Shown here piece after piece: positions 34,057 through 43,668 of a stretch of DNA of 64,000 bases. The DNA comes from Chitinophaga cymbidii (GTDB lineage Bacteria > Bacteroidota > Bacteroidia > Chitinophagales > Chitinophagaceae). The stretch lies in NCBI RefSeq assembly GCF_007992715.1, contig NZ_BKAU01000005.1:558001-622000 (forward strand), in the 5' to 3' direction. The notes beneath the pieces were generated by a model that worked only from the letters and a program-made list of their open reading frames with translations, was not told the origin of the DNA and did no database searches. How positions within the stretch are numbered: position 1 is the stretch's first letter; each line of letters starts with the position of its first letter. The translations under genes were made by a program, and so were the position numbers.

Positions 34057-37000
34057 CTACGGCAAGGTGTTCAAACTGCTGTCACCCCGCGCTTTCAGCA
34101 GGCTGTCCTGCTTCTCCCGCATGGCCGCCGCGCGCCGCAGGCTGTCGCCGAGTAAACGCCGCCGCCTGTCCTGGAACAGCTCTTTCAGCACATTGTAATC
34201 CCGCACGTATGACAGGCCAAGCCCGCTGCGCGTACGGTTCCCCAGCGTATAGGCGTCGTAATCCGTTTTGCTGAAGGCATTGATGCGCACACGCCCATCC
34301 TGCGACAGCAGGTATTCCAGCCTGAAGTCGCCCGCGATGTTCTGGGAGGACGAGGTCGCGGTCACCCGTCCCCAGTCATAATCTCCCCCTACGTATAGCC
34401 GTATGCGGTTGTTGAAGAAATTCTTGGTAACGCCCGCGCTCACCAGGTTCCGGTCAAAGGAGTTGCTCACATCGGTATTGAAATTGTAAGCGGTATAGTT
34501 AACGTTGAAGCCGATGCCGGCATTTTTCAGGAAGGTGTTGGACAGGTTGTTGAGGATGGCGGAAGCCTGCGCGCTCAAAGCCTGGCCCACGCTGTTCTTG
34601 CCGGTAACTGCTACGTTGGCGCCGCCACCGCCGTCCGGCGGCTGGAACTGCCCCGCGGCCAGCAGGAAGTAGATCTGGTACAGCGCCTGGTTCTGGTCCT
34701 GGTTGATCTCTTTCAGCCTAGCGGCAATGCTGCTTTCATAAGAAAGCGAACCTACTTCCGGCAGCGTGATCTCGTAGGAGATGATGGGCTGCATCAGCGC
34801 ACCGCGCAGGTTCAGGTTGATGTCTACCCGCTCGGAGCGGTTCAGCTCATCATAGCCGCTGCCACTGCCTGAAGAAGAGCCGTTATAAGCAGCCGCGGAA
34901 AGATTGTAGAGGCTCACTTTCGGGAGCGTGTATTTTGCGGTGATATTCAGCTTGGCATCGGCGGGATCTCCATTCCAGGTGATCGTACTGTTCTGGTCGA
35001 TGTCAAATTTCCAGTTGGCGAAACGGGAGAGCGAGAAGTTATACGTCCCCTGGTTGATCACGTAATTGCCGTACATCGTGAAGTCCCCGTCCAGGTTCAC
35101 GTCCATCGTGAGGTTGCCGGTGCCGTTCGCGGAGATCATATCGTTGGTGGTGGCATTGAGGATCACATCGATCTGCGCATCCGGGTTGGCGGCGATCTCC
35201 AGCTTTACGTTGAGCTTCACATCGTCTTTTTTCTTCGGCTGGTCCACCACCTTGCCATAGCTCCTGAAATTGATGAACTCATGTTTGCCCACGTCCTTGC
35301 TGTCGGAGATCGGCAGGTAGAAATGCGTGCCGCGAAGGGGACGGGCCAACACGCGCAATTGCAGGTCGTTCAGCGGGCCGGTGAAATATATCCTGCCGGA
35401 AGCGAGCACATCGCCATAATACAGGTTGTTGTCCTGCGCGCCGGTATTCAGGAACAGGAATTTCCGGGAGTTCACGTCGAACTCGAAATTCATGTCGTAG
35501 AAATTCTGATGGCTGATGAAGCCGTTCACCTTCGCTTCGTTGTTGTATTTATCGATGAGGGTGAAGGGGTGCATTTCTATCAGGTTGTCGTCCATATTAT
35601 GCACATGCAGCAGCGGAATTTTGTAATAGGTGCCGAGGTAATTGACTTTCATCCCGATGTCCCGCACCTGCACGGAGCCGCGGAACGAGGGTTTTGCCGT
35701 GGTGCCGGTTACCGTCAGCTTGCCGGTGGCCTTGCCGGAAAGATTGGTCACGTAGTCGCTGAGGTATTTTTCGAGAAGGGCGATGGAGGCGTTGTCCATT
35801 TCGAGGGAAGCGTCTACTACCTGGTTGGAATCGGATACGCCTACATTCCCTTTCGCGGCGAACTTGCCGAATGAATTATCGGAAGCCACATCAAAGCCCG
35901 CCTGCCCGGTGCGGTGATCGTAATTGCCTTTCAGCTGCACGAGCCCGAGCGAATCATTATCGATCCGCAGCTGGCTGGCTGAGATGTCCGCATCCACGCC
36001 CAGGTTTTCGAACGGGTCATGTACATTGATGTTCCCGTTGGCGAGCCCTTCTATCCGCATGGCGGTGATGCCGGTGGGGATCACGTCCGCGAGGTTGATG
36101 TCTTTCAGCGCTATCATGAACCGGGATTCGTCCGGGTTGAATTCGTTGGTGCTGATGGTGATGCTCTGCATGTTGCGGGAGATGCGGAGGTTGCTCACGG
36201 TCAGGAAGTGAGTGCTCCAGTATATCTCATTGCCGGGCGTCATGCTCCACTGGCGGCCGTTCACCGTGAAGTTGCTGTTCAGGAAATTTACCTTGATGCC
36301 TTCCTTTACGGTAACCACGCGGGCGTAAAATCCATCGAGGTCGGCGGAATCGGTGGCTTTCAGGTCTATCTTGACAAAGGACGTGTCCCTGCCGGAGCTG
36401 GCTACGATGAGCGGGTTGGTGAACACCACGCTGTCCCGGAACAGCACGTTCCCGATGCTGGTGCTGACATCGATCTTGCGGAAGTCGCCGTTGGCTTTGA
36501 GCAGCAGGTTGCGCACACCGAAGTTCGTGTAGGCCGCATAGGGGATGGCGGCATTGAGGTTCACCTGGCCGGAGAGCGTGTTCAGCGCGCCGGCGATCTG
36601 TGTGCCGTTCAATCCTTTGATATCATCTGTAAATGCCCGCAGCACTTTATCCACTTCCCCGAACTCGAAGGAGAACGTGAAATCCTGCCCGGCATTTGCC
36701 ATGGGCGGGGAGCTGAAATAGCTGGGGTAATATTTGTTGAGGAAAAGGCGGAAAGCATTCGGCAGCTCCATGAAGCTGTAGGAGCCCTGCACATAGCCCT
36801 GTACCTCACTGCCGGCGATGCGGAGGGTTTTCAGGTTGTTTTCGATGTCTGTGCTGACGGACAGGGAATCGAACTCCACGCGGCTTTTGTTCTTGAACAG
36901 GGAAACGTCGTACAGGCGCGCGATGCCGTCGAAGTTGTCGATGTTGCTGCCGGCGAAATTAAGGTCCGCCTTGGCCTGCAGGGTGATGGAGTCTTCCGTG

Positions 37001-38922
37001 AGGTGCAGCGCTTTCAGGTCGCTGTTGCGTATTTCGGAATAAAACTGAAAAACGGGCAGGCGGTTATTGAAGTCGATGGTACCGGCGAAGTCCATGTCAA
37101 GGTTCGGATCGTTCACGGTGAGGGAGCCGTTGAAGAACTTCTGGTTCATTTCCCCGGCGGTCTTCAGGTTCTGATATTCATATCCCTGCAGCCCGATCTT
37201 TTGAATGTCCGCATCCACGGAGGCTTTGAGGTTCTGGAAGTTGAAGCCTTCGCCTTTCAGCCGCGCGCTCATGGTGAGGGTGGACACGATGTTGTTGTCC
37301 AGCAGCTTGCCGAGGTCGAACCCGTCGGTGTTCAGGCGGCCGGAGTATACGGGTACGTCTTTGCTGGTTTTAAAGTTGATGTCCGAATCGAGGTTACCGA
37401 GGTTGGTCTGGAACTTTCCGTACGCCACGAAGTCATTCACGAATCCCACGAAAGAACCCTGGAAGCGGAGGTTGGAGATCAGGTCGGTGCGTACCTGGGT
37501 AACGTCTTTCAGCATGGGAAAGAACTGCCGGAGGTCCTGCCCGCTGGTGATCAGCTCCTTCGCGGAAAACTCGATGAAGGTTTCGTTGATATATGGCAGG
37601 CCGCGCATGTCCACATTCCCGGCGAAGCGGGTGTGGTTGCCGCCGCGGAGCTGCAGGCTGTCGGCGGAGAGGTTGCTAACGGGACCGTCTACACGTCCAT
37701 TTACGGTGATCTCCGTATCCCAGGTAGAAAGGGGAGGAGCGAAGAAGGCGATATCGTCGGAGGAGAGCTGCGTGTTCCTGAAGCGCGCGCGCATGGTAAC
37801 GTTGTTCACGTAGTCGTTCAGGTCGCTGAGGTCCTCGTACTGCATGGTGTAGTAGTCGCGGATGTGGCTGTTATTGGTTTCCAGGTCGAGGTCGTTGAAT
37901 TCCATTTCCACGGGCGACATCTTGAAGCTGCTTTTCAGGTGTTTCACTTCAAACCCGCTGCGTTCTTTGGTGGTCAGCTGCAGGTCTGCGTAGATGCTGT
38001 CCTGCACAATGCGGCTGTTGGTGAGGGAAAGGTCGATGTTCCCGAAGCGGATGTGGCTGGGGTCGAAGACGCCTTTGGTGGAGGGGACGGTATCCTGGAG
38101 GTTGTCTACCCCGAAGAGGCCGTCTTTGATCACGATGGATTTGACGATCAGCTTCCAGTTGGCGGCGTTCCAGCGCAGGGGTACGGGGCTGAGGGTGTCC
38201 GGCACAGGTGCGGCCACGGTGGCCGGCAATGCGGGTGGCGGCCGTTTGGGGCGGGAGGCTTTGTAGCTGCTGACGATGAAGACCGGCTTGTTGAGGGACA
38301 GCTCATTGATCAGCACGTCATGCGCCCGGAGGTCCAGCCGCTCGGCATCCAGGAAAATGCGGTCCGCGCTCACGGCCATATCTTCCCCCACCCATCCGTC
38401 ACGGATATTGAAATGCACCCGCTTGAGGTCCACCCGCTTGAGGTCCAGCGAAATGCCGGTTTGCTTTTTGGGCGGTTTGGTGGACGGCGCAGCCCCGAAT
38501 TCATTGATCAGGAACTGGTAATTCCAGACGGAATCGCCCACGGGGCGGATGAGGTTCACTTCCGCATCTTCCAGCCCCACGAATTTGAGAACGGGCTTGT
38601 CCTGGATGAAGAACCAGTCCGTGATCCTCATTTGCAGGGCGCCCGCGTACAGCAGGGTATCCTTGTGCTGGTCTTCGATATAAGTACCTTCCAGCCGCAT
38701 GCTGTTGAACAGGCGGAAGTTCACATATTTGATCTCAACCCTTGTCTGTAGCTGTTTTGACAGGCGTTTGGTAACCTGCCGCACCAGCACGTTCTGCACA
38801 GCAGGGATATTGATGAGGATGGTGACCAGCAATAACAAGCCCAGCAAACTCAACAACGCAATGGTCAATATTTTACGTGCTTTTCTCAGGGAACTCCGGT
38901 TTATTCCGACAAAAATAGGCAT
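34057..38922 (-). CDS. tamB: Translocation and assembly module protein TamB
   Basis: A 1,621-residue envelope protein. One N-terminal inner-membrane anchor (ILTIALLSLLGLLLLVTILINI, about residues 17-38) precedes a very long periplasmic part made of repeating beta-strand segments of the AsmA/TamB type. The DUF490 domain fills roughly the last 450 residues, with GTGNLTMDVNLDGDF and the ITLPEVGSLSYESSIAAR region. TamB-like proteins form a hydrophobic groove thought to move phospholipid to the outer membrane or to help insert outer-membrane proteins. A TamA/BamA-type partner is not adjacent. It follows the TraB/GumN gene by 52 bp on the same strand. Confidence 0.92.
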   Translation of the reverse strand: MPIFVGINRSSLRKARKILTIALLSLLGLLLLVTILINIPAVQNVLVRQVTKRLSKQLQTRVEIKYVNFRLFNSMRLEGTYIEDQHKDTLLYAGALQMRITDWFFIQDKPVLKFVGLEDAEVNLIRPVGDSVWNYQFLINEFGAAPSTKPPKKQTGISLDLKRVDLKRVHFNIRDGWVGEDMAVSADRIFLDAERLDLRAHDVLINELSLNKPVFIVSSYKASRPKRPPPALPATVAAPVPDTLSPVPLRWNAANWKLIVKSIVIKDGLFGVDNLQDTVPSTKGVFDPSHIRFGNIDLSLTNSRIVQDSIYADLQLTTKERSGFEVKHLKSSFKMSPVEMEFNDLDLETNNSHIRDYYTMQYEDLSDLNDYVNNVTMRARFRNTQLSSDDIAFFAPPLSTWDTEITVNGRVDGPVSNLSADSLQLRGGNHTRFAGNVDMRGLPYINETFIEFSAKELITSGQDLRQFFPMLKDVTQVRTDLISNLRFQGSFVGFVNDFVAYGKFQTNLGNLDSDINFKTSKDVPVYSGRLNTDGFDLGKLLDNNIVSTLTMSARLKGEGFNFQNLKASVDADIQKIGLQGYEYQNLKTAGEMNQKFFNGSLTVNDPNLDMDFAGTIDFNNRLPVFQFYSEIRNSDLKALHLTEDSITLQAKADLNFAGSNIDNFDGIARLYDVSLFKNKSRVEFDSLSVSTDIENNLKTLRIAGSEVQGYVQGSYSFMELPNAFRLFLNKYYPSYFSSPPMANAGQDFTFSFEFGEVDKVLRAFTDDIKGLNGTQIAGALNTLSGQVNLNAAIPYAAYTNFGVRNLLLKANGDFRKIDVSTSIGNVLFRDSVVFTNPLIVASSGRDTSFVKIDLKATDSADLDGFYARVVTVKEGIKVNFLNSNFTVNGRQWSMTPGNEIYWSTHFLTVSNLRISRNMQSITISTNEFNPDESRFMIALKDINLADVIPTGITAMRIEGLANGNINVHDPFENLGVDADISASQLRIDNDSLGLVQLKGNYDHRTGQAGFDVASDNSFGKFAAKGNVGVSDSNQVVDASLEMDNASIALLEKYLSDYVTNLSGKATGKLTVTGTTAKPSFRGSVQVRDIGMKVNYLGTYYKIPLLHVHNMDDNLIEMHPFTLIDKYNNEAKVNGFISHQNFYDMNFEFDVNSRKFLFLNTGAQDNNLYYGDVLASGRIYFTGPLNDLQLRVLARPLRGTHFYLPISDSKDVGKHEFINFRSYGKVVDQPKKKDDVKLNVKLEIAANPDAQIDVILNATTNDMISANGTGNLTMDVNLDGDFTMYGNYVINQGTYNFSLSRFANWKFDIDQNSTITWNGDPADAKLNITAKYTLPKVSLYNLSAAAYNGSSSGSGSGYDELNRSERVDINLNLRGALMQPIISYEITLPEVGSLSYESSIAARLKEINQDQNQALYQIYFLLAAGQFQPPDGGGGANVAVTGKNSVGQALSAQASAILNNLSNTFLKNAGIGFNVNYTAYNFNTDVSNSFDRNLVSAGVTKNFFNNRIRLYVGGDYDWGRVTATSSSQNIAGDFRLEYLLSQDGRVRINAFSKTDYDAYTLGNRTRSGLGLSYVRDYNVLKELFQDRRRRLLGDSLRRAAAMREKQDSLLKARGDSSLNTLP

Positions 38923-38974
38923 TCACAGCATGTCTGCCAATTGAATAAACTGTATATCCCCGGTATTTATTTTA

Positions 38975-39844
38975 TCATTCGGGCAGATCATTGGGGATGG
39001 GCTCCACGGTGTATCCCTGCTTCCGCAGCAGCGATACCACGCCCTGGTCGCCGCCGAGGTGCATGGCGCCGCAGGCAAAGAGCGTGGCTTCCTTCCGGGC
39101 GGCCTTTTCTATCACGGGAATCCAGTTGCGGTTGCGGTCGTACACGAACACATCTTCATACCCCGCCATCTCCGGCGATTCTTTCAGGAAGTCATGCAGC
39201 TTCTCAATATCCTGCTCGCGGTAAGCCTGAACAATGCGGGCAAAGATCCCACGCTGCTTTTCCATGTCGTTTACATATTCCATGATCATACGGCTTTCCG
39301 TGGTGTCCGCCAGCCGGTCGAAGACGTGCACCTGCGCGGCCAGGTCTTCCAGCCCTTCCACCGGCTTTTGCGCTTCCTTTGCCATTTTGAGAAAGGTTAC
39401 TTCGTAGGATGCCGGCGTAGGGCAGTTCAGCGATTTGGTGAGCATGGTAGACAGCACCATCATGGGTTTCATCTGCTGGAAGAACGAGATGTCCATCTTC
39501 ATGCTGTCTTTAAAATATTGTTTAAGCCGCACAAAATCCGCGGGTGTAAAGATGTTTTCCAGCTTGTAGCCTTCCGTTTTTTCCTGCATGGCCTGCATCA
39601 GCTGGCCCATCATGGCGGGATCATCCATGTCCATTTCCAGGTAGAGCGTTCTGGCGGTTGAAAAAGCGCTTTTCAGTTGATCGGAAACGAAAAAATCGTC
39701 CGGACAGATCATATGAATGGTGCCGTAGAGATAGGAGGGTTGGGCGAGGCCCTTGCCGGATATTTTGTACAGCAGGGAATGCTGCGCAAATGCGGGCAGC
39801 AGTAATAGCAGGAGCGCAAGGGTCGTGATCGTTTTCTTCAGCAT
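38975..39844 (-). CDS. TraB/GumN family protein, secreted
   Basis: A 289-residue protein with a signal peptide (LALLLLLLPAFAQ). The family motifs are clear: SYLYGTIHMICPDD with the GTIH core at the N-terminus, VYDRNRNWIPVIEKA, and FACGAMHLGGDQGVVSLLRKQGYTVEPI at the C-terminus. These conserved His and Glu residues resemble those of erythromycin esterase/Tiki-type metal-dependent hydrolases, so a periplasmic peptidase or esterase activity is possible; no bacterial substrate is established. It lies 6 bp after the aminotransferase gene. Confidence 0.88.
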   Translation of the reverse strand: MLKKTITTLALLLLLLPAFAQHSLLYKISGKGLAQPSYLYGTIHMICPDDFFVSDQLKSAFSTARTLYLEMDMDDPAMMGQLMQAMQEKTEGYKLENIFTPADFVRLKQYFKDSMKMDISFFQQMKPMMVLSTMLTKSLNCPTPASYEVTFLKMAKEAQKPVEGLEDLAAQVHVFDRLADTTESRMIMEYVNDMEKQRGIFARIVQAYREQDIEKLHDFLKESPEMAGYEDVFVYDRNRNWIPVIEKAARKEATLFACGAMHLGGDQGVVSLLRKQGYTVEPIPNDLPE

Positions 39845-39850
39845 ACTGAT

Positions 39851-40960
39851 TTATTGAATGGATGAATAGAATCGGGTGAGGTGTTCCGCAAGTATTTCCA
39901 GGTCTGACTGGGTATGCAGGGCGGAAAGCACGATGCGGTTGATCCTGGGGCCCTGCGGGTCAGGATAGGAGAAGGAGGAAATAAAAACGTCGAGGGACAG
40001 CAGGTGTTCGTAGATGCCGCGCAGCCCGTTCAGCTGCACGACGGGCCTTGCGGCTTCCGCTGCTCCGCCGTGGTGTTCATGGATGGCGAATACCGGCAGC
40101 GCATGCGGATGGTGCAGCGCGGGAATGCCGGCAGTGAGGTTCTCCAATGCCTGGATGCGCTGCTTCAGCACGTTCCTGGCGGCGGTAAATGCCTCACGGG
40201 CATGCAGGAACGTATAGGCGTTCGCGGGGATCATGGGCGTGCTGGCGGTGAAAAGCGGCAGCTTGCGTATGGCGGCAATGTCCGCAGCATGACCGGCCAC
40301 AAAGCCGCCTTCCAGGCTGAACGCCTTTGCCAGCGAGGCGGTGACGAGGTAATGGAGCGCGGGGCTGGCGGGCAGCGACCGCACAATGCCTGTCCCTTCA
40401 TCATCCAGTATGCCTATACCATGCGAATCATCGATCAGCACGAGCACTTTTTTCCGGATGCCGGCCAGTGGTGAAAAATCATGCACCGTGGCGGTCAGGG
40501 GATTGACGGCATCGGCCACCAGCACGTACTGGTGATCGTCGCCATTATTCACCGTTTCAACGATCGTGGCCAGCCAGTCCGGTACACTGCCTTCGGGGAC
40601 CTGCGCACCGGGATAGCGGATGGCGGGATGCGCGCCGGGGGCATGCAGCAAAGTTCCCCTGCCGGCGGCGTAGGTGACGGCGGCCTGTGCGGCGAGGTAG
40701 CCGGATGAAAAGCATACGGCGGATTGCTGGTGGAACATGGCGGCGAGGGCATGCTCGAGTTCTTCGTATAACCGTAATTGTAAGTTGGAGATGCGCGACG
40801 ATGGATACACGCTGCCGAACCTGCCGTTGCCCACGGCCAGCAGGTCGCGGAAAGCATGCGAGGCATGCAGGCCAAGGTAGCTGAAGCCGGAGAAGAACAG
40901 GCAGCTTCGCCCGTCTATCAGGGCGGTTCTGCCGGGCGCGGTATCTGTGATGCGGACCAT
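39851..40960 (-). CDS. PLP-dependent alpha-oxoamine synthase-like aminotransferase
   Basis: A 369-residue fold-type I PLP enzyme related to 8-amino-7-oxononanoate synthase (BioF). PLP contacts are visible as LIDDSHGIGILDDEGTG (Asp177/His180) and the Schiff-base Lys212 in VTASLAKAFSLEGGF; VCFSSGYLAA is the phosphate-binding turn. BioF and serine palmitoyltransferase usually have 380-400 residues, and the usual GGG(A/S) after the lysine is reduced to EGGF, so the exact reaction is open. There are no biotin genes nearby. It lies between a small lipoprotein (1 bp) and the TraB gene (6 bp). Confidence 0.8.
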   Translation of the reverse strand: MVRITDTAPGRTALIDGRSCLFFSGFSYLGLHASHAFRDLLAVGNGRFGSVYPSSRISNLQLRLYEELEHALAAMFHQQSAVCFSSGYLAAQAAVTYAAGRGTLLHAPGAHPAIRYPGAQVPEGSVPDWLATIVETVNNGDDHQYVLVADAVNPLTATVHDFSPLAGIRKKVLVLIDDSHGIGILDDEGTGIVRSLPASPALHYLVTASLAKAFSLEGGFVAGHAADIAAIRKLPLFTASTPMIPANAYTFLHAREAFTAARNVLKQRIQALENLTAGIPALHHPHALPVFAIHEHHGGAAEAARPVVQLNGLRGIYEHLLSLDVFISSFSYPDPQGPRINRIVLSALHTQSDLEILAEHLTRFYSSIQ

Positions 40961-40961
40961 G

Positions 40962-41372
40962 TTATTGTTTCCGGGTATGCAGGATGAAATGATAATCGCC
41001 GGATTTCACTTTCATGTCAAACGACTGCTCGTCCAGCTTTACCACTTCCACCAGGTGCTCCGCATTGCGGGAGCCGTTGGGGGAAGTGATGGAAATGATG
41101 CGGCCGTTGCTGATAAGCTGATAGCGGCCGGTATCCGGTTGCCCCGCGATGGTGGCAATGAATATGTCATTGTCTAAAAACTGGTAAAACACATCGCTGT
41201 AATAACCGTTTTTCAAATCTTTGGCCTGTGTGATCTGCACCAGGTTATAGGGATCTTTGGGCGGAACGGACACATCGTAGACCTTCCATTTTTTATGCTG
41301 CAGCAAAGCATTCGTTTTGCCGGAGCCGCAGGCAGCGAGCATTACTGCGATGCCGATGATAAAATATCTCAT
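40962..41372 (-). CDS. Small lipoprotein of unknown function
   Basis: A 136-residue protein with a short signal peptide and lipobox LAAC (Cys15). The mature part is predicted to be mostly beta-strands (FLDNDIFIATIAG, GRYQLISNGRIISITS, SFDMKVKSGDYHFILH), resembling a small lipocalin-like or META-type sandwich; this likeness is only an impression. Its ATG overlaps the stop of the DinB gene by 4 bp, and the aminotransferase gene starts one base after its stop, so it is translated within the operon. Confidence 0.7.
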   Translation of the reverse strand: MRYFIIGIAVMLAACGSGKTNALLQHKKWKVYDVSVPPKDPYNLVQITQAKDLKNGYYSDVFYQFLDNDIFIATIAGQPDTGRYQLISNGRIISITSPNGSRNAEHLVEVVKLDEQSFDMKVKSGDYHFILHTRKQ

Positions 41373-41905
41373 TTGCCGGATGCTTTTTCCTGGTTGAATT
41401 GTTGCGAGCCGCCTTTGGGAATGGAAAGGCTCTCCCAGTTATTTTCCTTCATGATCTTCCCGAGGTAAACGATCTGGCCCGCATGGTACGGGTAATGCGA
41501 CAGCTGGCGGTTCAATGCGTCGAGCACACTGTGCGGTTCCGTGCGGATGTAAATGGTTTTGGTCAGGTCTTCTTCCTGTAGCGCGTTCAGCGTTTTCATC
41601 AGGCAGTCCCATCCTTTTTCCCATATTTCCAGCATCGCGGCTTTGCCGCCCTGCGGCTGATCGTCAATAAACTCGGCATCTCTTTCGCGCCAGGGTTTTT
41701 CACCGTCAGACGTGAGAAAGTCCGAAAAGCGGGAAAGCATGTTGCCGCTCATGTGCTTGACGATGATATAGATGCTGTTGGGCTCACCGTCAGGCTGCCA
41801 GTGGAGCTGCGCGTCATTCAGCTGCGCGAAGGTTTTCTCCGCCAGCGTTTTATAGCCCAGCAGGCGTTGTTTTATACTATCCAGGTATAATGCTGCTACT
41901 GTCAT
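41369..41905 (-). CDS. DinB-like protein, DUF1572 family
   Basis: A 178-residue four-helix protein of the DinB/DUF1572 group. Three histidines lie in the usual metal-site places: IIVKHMSGNMLSRF (about residue 51), and the two in LSHYPYHAGQIVYLGK (about 137-141). Relatives bind a divalent metal and include thiol-dependent transferases such as those using bacillithiol, but most members have no known substrate. The start overlaps nothing upstream; its stop overlaps the lipoprotein start by 4 bp. A candidate -7 box lies just in front of the ATG. Confidence 0.88.
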   Translation of the reverse strand: MTVAALYLDSIKQRLLGYKTLAEKTFAQLNDAQLHWQPDGEPNSIYIIVKHMSGNMLSRFSDFLTSDGEKPWRERDAEFIDDQPQGGKAAMLEIWEKGWDCLMKTLNALQEEDLTKTIYIRTEPHSVLDALNRQLSHYPYHAGQIVYLGKIMKENNWESLSIPKGGSQQFNQEKASGK

Positions 41906-41909
41906 CTTC

Positions 41910-41917
41910 CAAAATTA
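41910..41917 (-). promoter_or_regulatory. Candidate -7 box directly before the DinB gene
   Basis: On the minus strand TAATTTTG, four bases (GAAG), then ATG. It fits in the 18-bp gap after the gamma-glutamyltransferase stop and could start a nearly leaderless transcript of the downstream genes. Confidence 0.33.
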
Positions 41918-41923
41918 CAAATA

Positions 41924-43621
41924 TTAATAGCCCGCGGCGCTGTCGTCGCCTCTTTTATCGCCGACCGCTTCTATTTTACCGCCGGGATGTATGCGGATCA
42001 GTTCCGTTCTGCCGATGGGCGATCTTGTCACCACTTCGTAGCCCATCTGCCGGAGCGCCTGCTGCGTACTGTCCGGAAAATCCCTTTCCACCTGCACGAT
42101 GTCCGGCAGCCATTGATGATGGAACTTGGGGGCATTGACGGTGTTGACCGCATCCAGGCCGAATACCAGCGCATTCAGCAGGGTCTGGAAAACGGAGGTG
42201 ATGATGGTGGAGCCGCCGGGCGTGCCGGTGATCAGTACCGGTTGATTGTCTTTTATCACGATGGTGGGCGTCATGGAGCTGAGCATGCGTTTGCCGGGCT
42301 GTATGGCATTGGCCTCGGCGCCAACGAGCCCGTACATGTTCGGCGTGCCGGGCTTTACGCTGAAATCGTCCATTTCATTGTTGAGCAGGAAGCCCGCGCC
42401 GCCTACCACTACTTTGCTGCCGTAGCCGCCATTGAGGGTGGTGGTCACGGATACGGCGTTGCCGTCCTGGTCTACCACGCAGAGGTGCGTGGTTTCCGTA
42501 CTTTCCCGGCCTGCCTGTCCCGCTGCGATATTTTCGCTCTGCGACGCCCTGCCCGGCGTGAAGGTCTGCATCCTATCCTGTAAATATCGTGTACCCGTGA
42601 TCGTTTGTACGGGCACTTTCACAAAATCCATGTCGCCAAGGAAATGCGCCCTGTCCGCATACGCCCTGCGTTCCGCCTCGATCATCAGCTGTACGCTTTT
42701 CGCGCTGTGGAAGCCCCAGGTTTCCAGCGGATATGTTTCCACCATTCCCAGCATCTGCTGTATGCCGATGCCGCCGCTGCTAGGCAGGGGCATGGTGAGG
42801 ATCGTATATCCGCGGAAATTGAACAGGATGGGCCGGCGTACTTTCGCGCGGTAGCTTTTCAGATCTTTTTTGCTGATGATGCCGCCGCCGCGTTTCATTT
42901 CCGCCACGATCCGGTCCGCCGTTTCTCCTTCATAAAAACCTTTCATGCCCCGCCTGGCGATCAGCCGCAGGGTGTGCGCCAGTTCGGTTTGCACGAGGGT
43001 ATCGCCGGTTTTCCAGGTACCGGTTTTTACAAAAGCGGTGGGAGCGGTGTTCAGCCGGAGGAAATTTTCGCGTTGCCTGTTCAGTCCCGCTGCTTCGGCG
43101 GCCGTGATCGCATATCCTTTTTCCGCGAGGCGGATGGCCGGTGCGGCGAGTTGTGCAAAAGGAAGGCGCGCGTATTTGTGGGAGGCGAACAATCCGGCTA
43201 CGGTGCCGGGCACCCCGGCGGCCAGATGCCCGTCCAGGCTCATGCGCGTTTGTGCCACACCGTTACTGTCCAGGTACATATCGCGCTGCGCATTGCCCGG
43301 CGCTTTTTCCCGGTAGTCGATCGCCAGTGTGCGGCCATCGTGCAGCCGCGCCACGAGAAAACCGCCGCCGCCGAGATTGCCTGCTTCGGGATACACCACG
43401 GCCAGCGCCAGCTGCGTGGCAATGGCGGCATCCACCGCATTACCGCCCTGCCGCAGCACTTCCACGCCGGCGAGGCTGGCGAGCGGATGCGCTGACACCA
43501 CGGCGCAGCGGTCTGCATGCAAGTGTTTGTCCGTCGTATAATTGTAAGGATCAAAGCTTTGCTGTGCGGCCAGCATCGCGGGTGCGGCCAGGCATATCAA
43601 CAGGAACAACAAGAGGCGCAT
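41924..43621 (-). CDS. ggt: Gamma-glutamyltransferase (glutathione hydrolase)
   Basis: A 565-residue exported proenzyme that cleaves itself and then hydrolyses or transfers gamma-glutamyl groups. The signal peptide ends in MLA-AQ. The self-cleavage site and nucleophile Thr377 are in STETTHLCVVD, with the substrate-binding SSMTPTIV and GTPGGSTII segments of the small subunit; GNLGGGGFLV is an N-terminal family marker. Possible substrates include glutathione or other gamma-glutamyl peptides; the GCS2-type ligase at 18.7-19.8 kb might make such compounds, but the two loci are 22 kb apart. Confidence 0.95.
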   Translation of the reverse strand: MRLLLFLLICLAAPAMLAAQQSFDPYNYTTDKHLHADRCAVVSAHPLASLAGVEVLRQGGNAVDAAIATQLALAVVYPEAGNLGGGGFLVARLHDGRTLAIDYREKAPGNAQRDMYLDSNGVAQTRMSLDGHLAAGVPGTVAGLFASHKYARLPFAQLAAPAIRLAEKGYAITAAEAAGLNRQRENFLRLNTAPTAFVKTGTWKTGDTLVQTELAHTLRLIARRGMKGFYEGETADRIVAEMKRGGGIISKKDLKSYRAKVRRPILFNFRGYTILTMPLPSSGGIGIQQMLGMVETYPLETWGFHSAKSVQLMIEAERRAYADRAHFLGDMDFVKVPVQTITGTRYLQDRMQTFTPGRASQSENIAAGQAGRESTETTHLCVVDQDGNAVSVTTTLNGGYGSKVVVGGAGFLLNNEMDDFSVKPGTPNMYGLVGAEANAIQPGKRMLSSMTPTIVIKDNQPVLITGTPGGSTIITSVFQTLLNALVFGLDAVNTVNAPKFHHQWLPDIVQVERDFPDSTQQALRQMGYEVVTRSPIGRTELIRIHPGGKIEAVGDKRGDDSAAGY

Positions 43622-43668
43622 AAATCGACTGTTTGCTTCTAAATTAAGATTTATTACTTTTAGTTCGT

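Noticed and set aside
34029..34065. Terminator between ribBA and tamB
   Set aside because: A T run (TTTTTTTT) and a TTGCCG/CGGCAA inverted repeat are present, but the run precedes the repeat on the plus strand and is an A run on the minus strand, so neither orientation gives hairpin followed by T run.
36019..38751. 910-residue plus-strand open frame opposite tamB
   Set aside because: It is antisense to an intact TamB gene with anchor and DUF490 domain; the translation is rich in His, Val, Glu and Gly without any domain.
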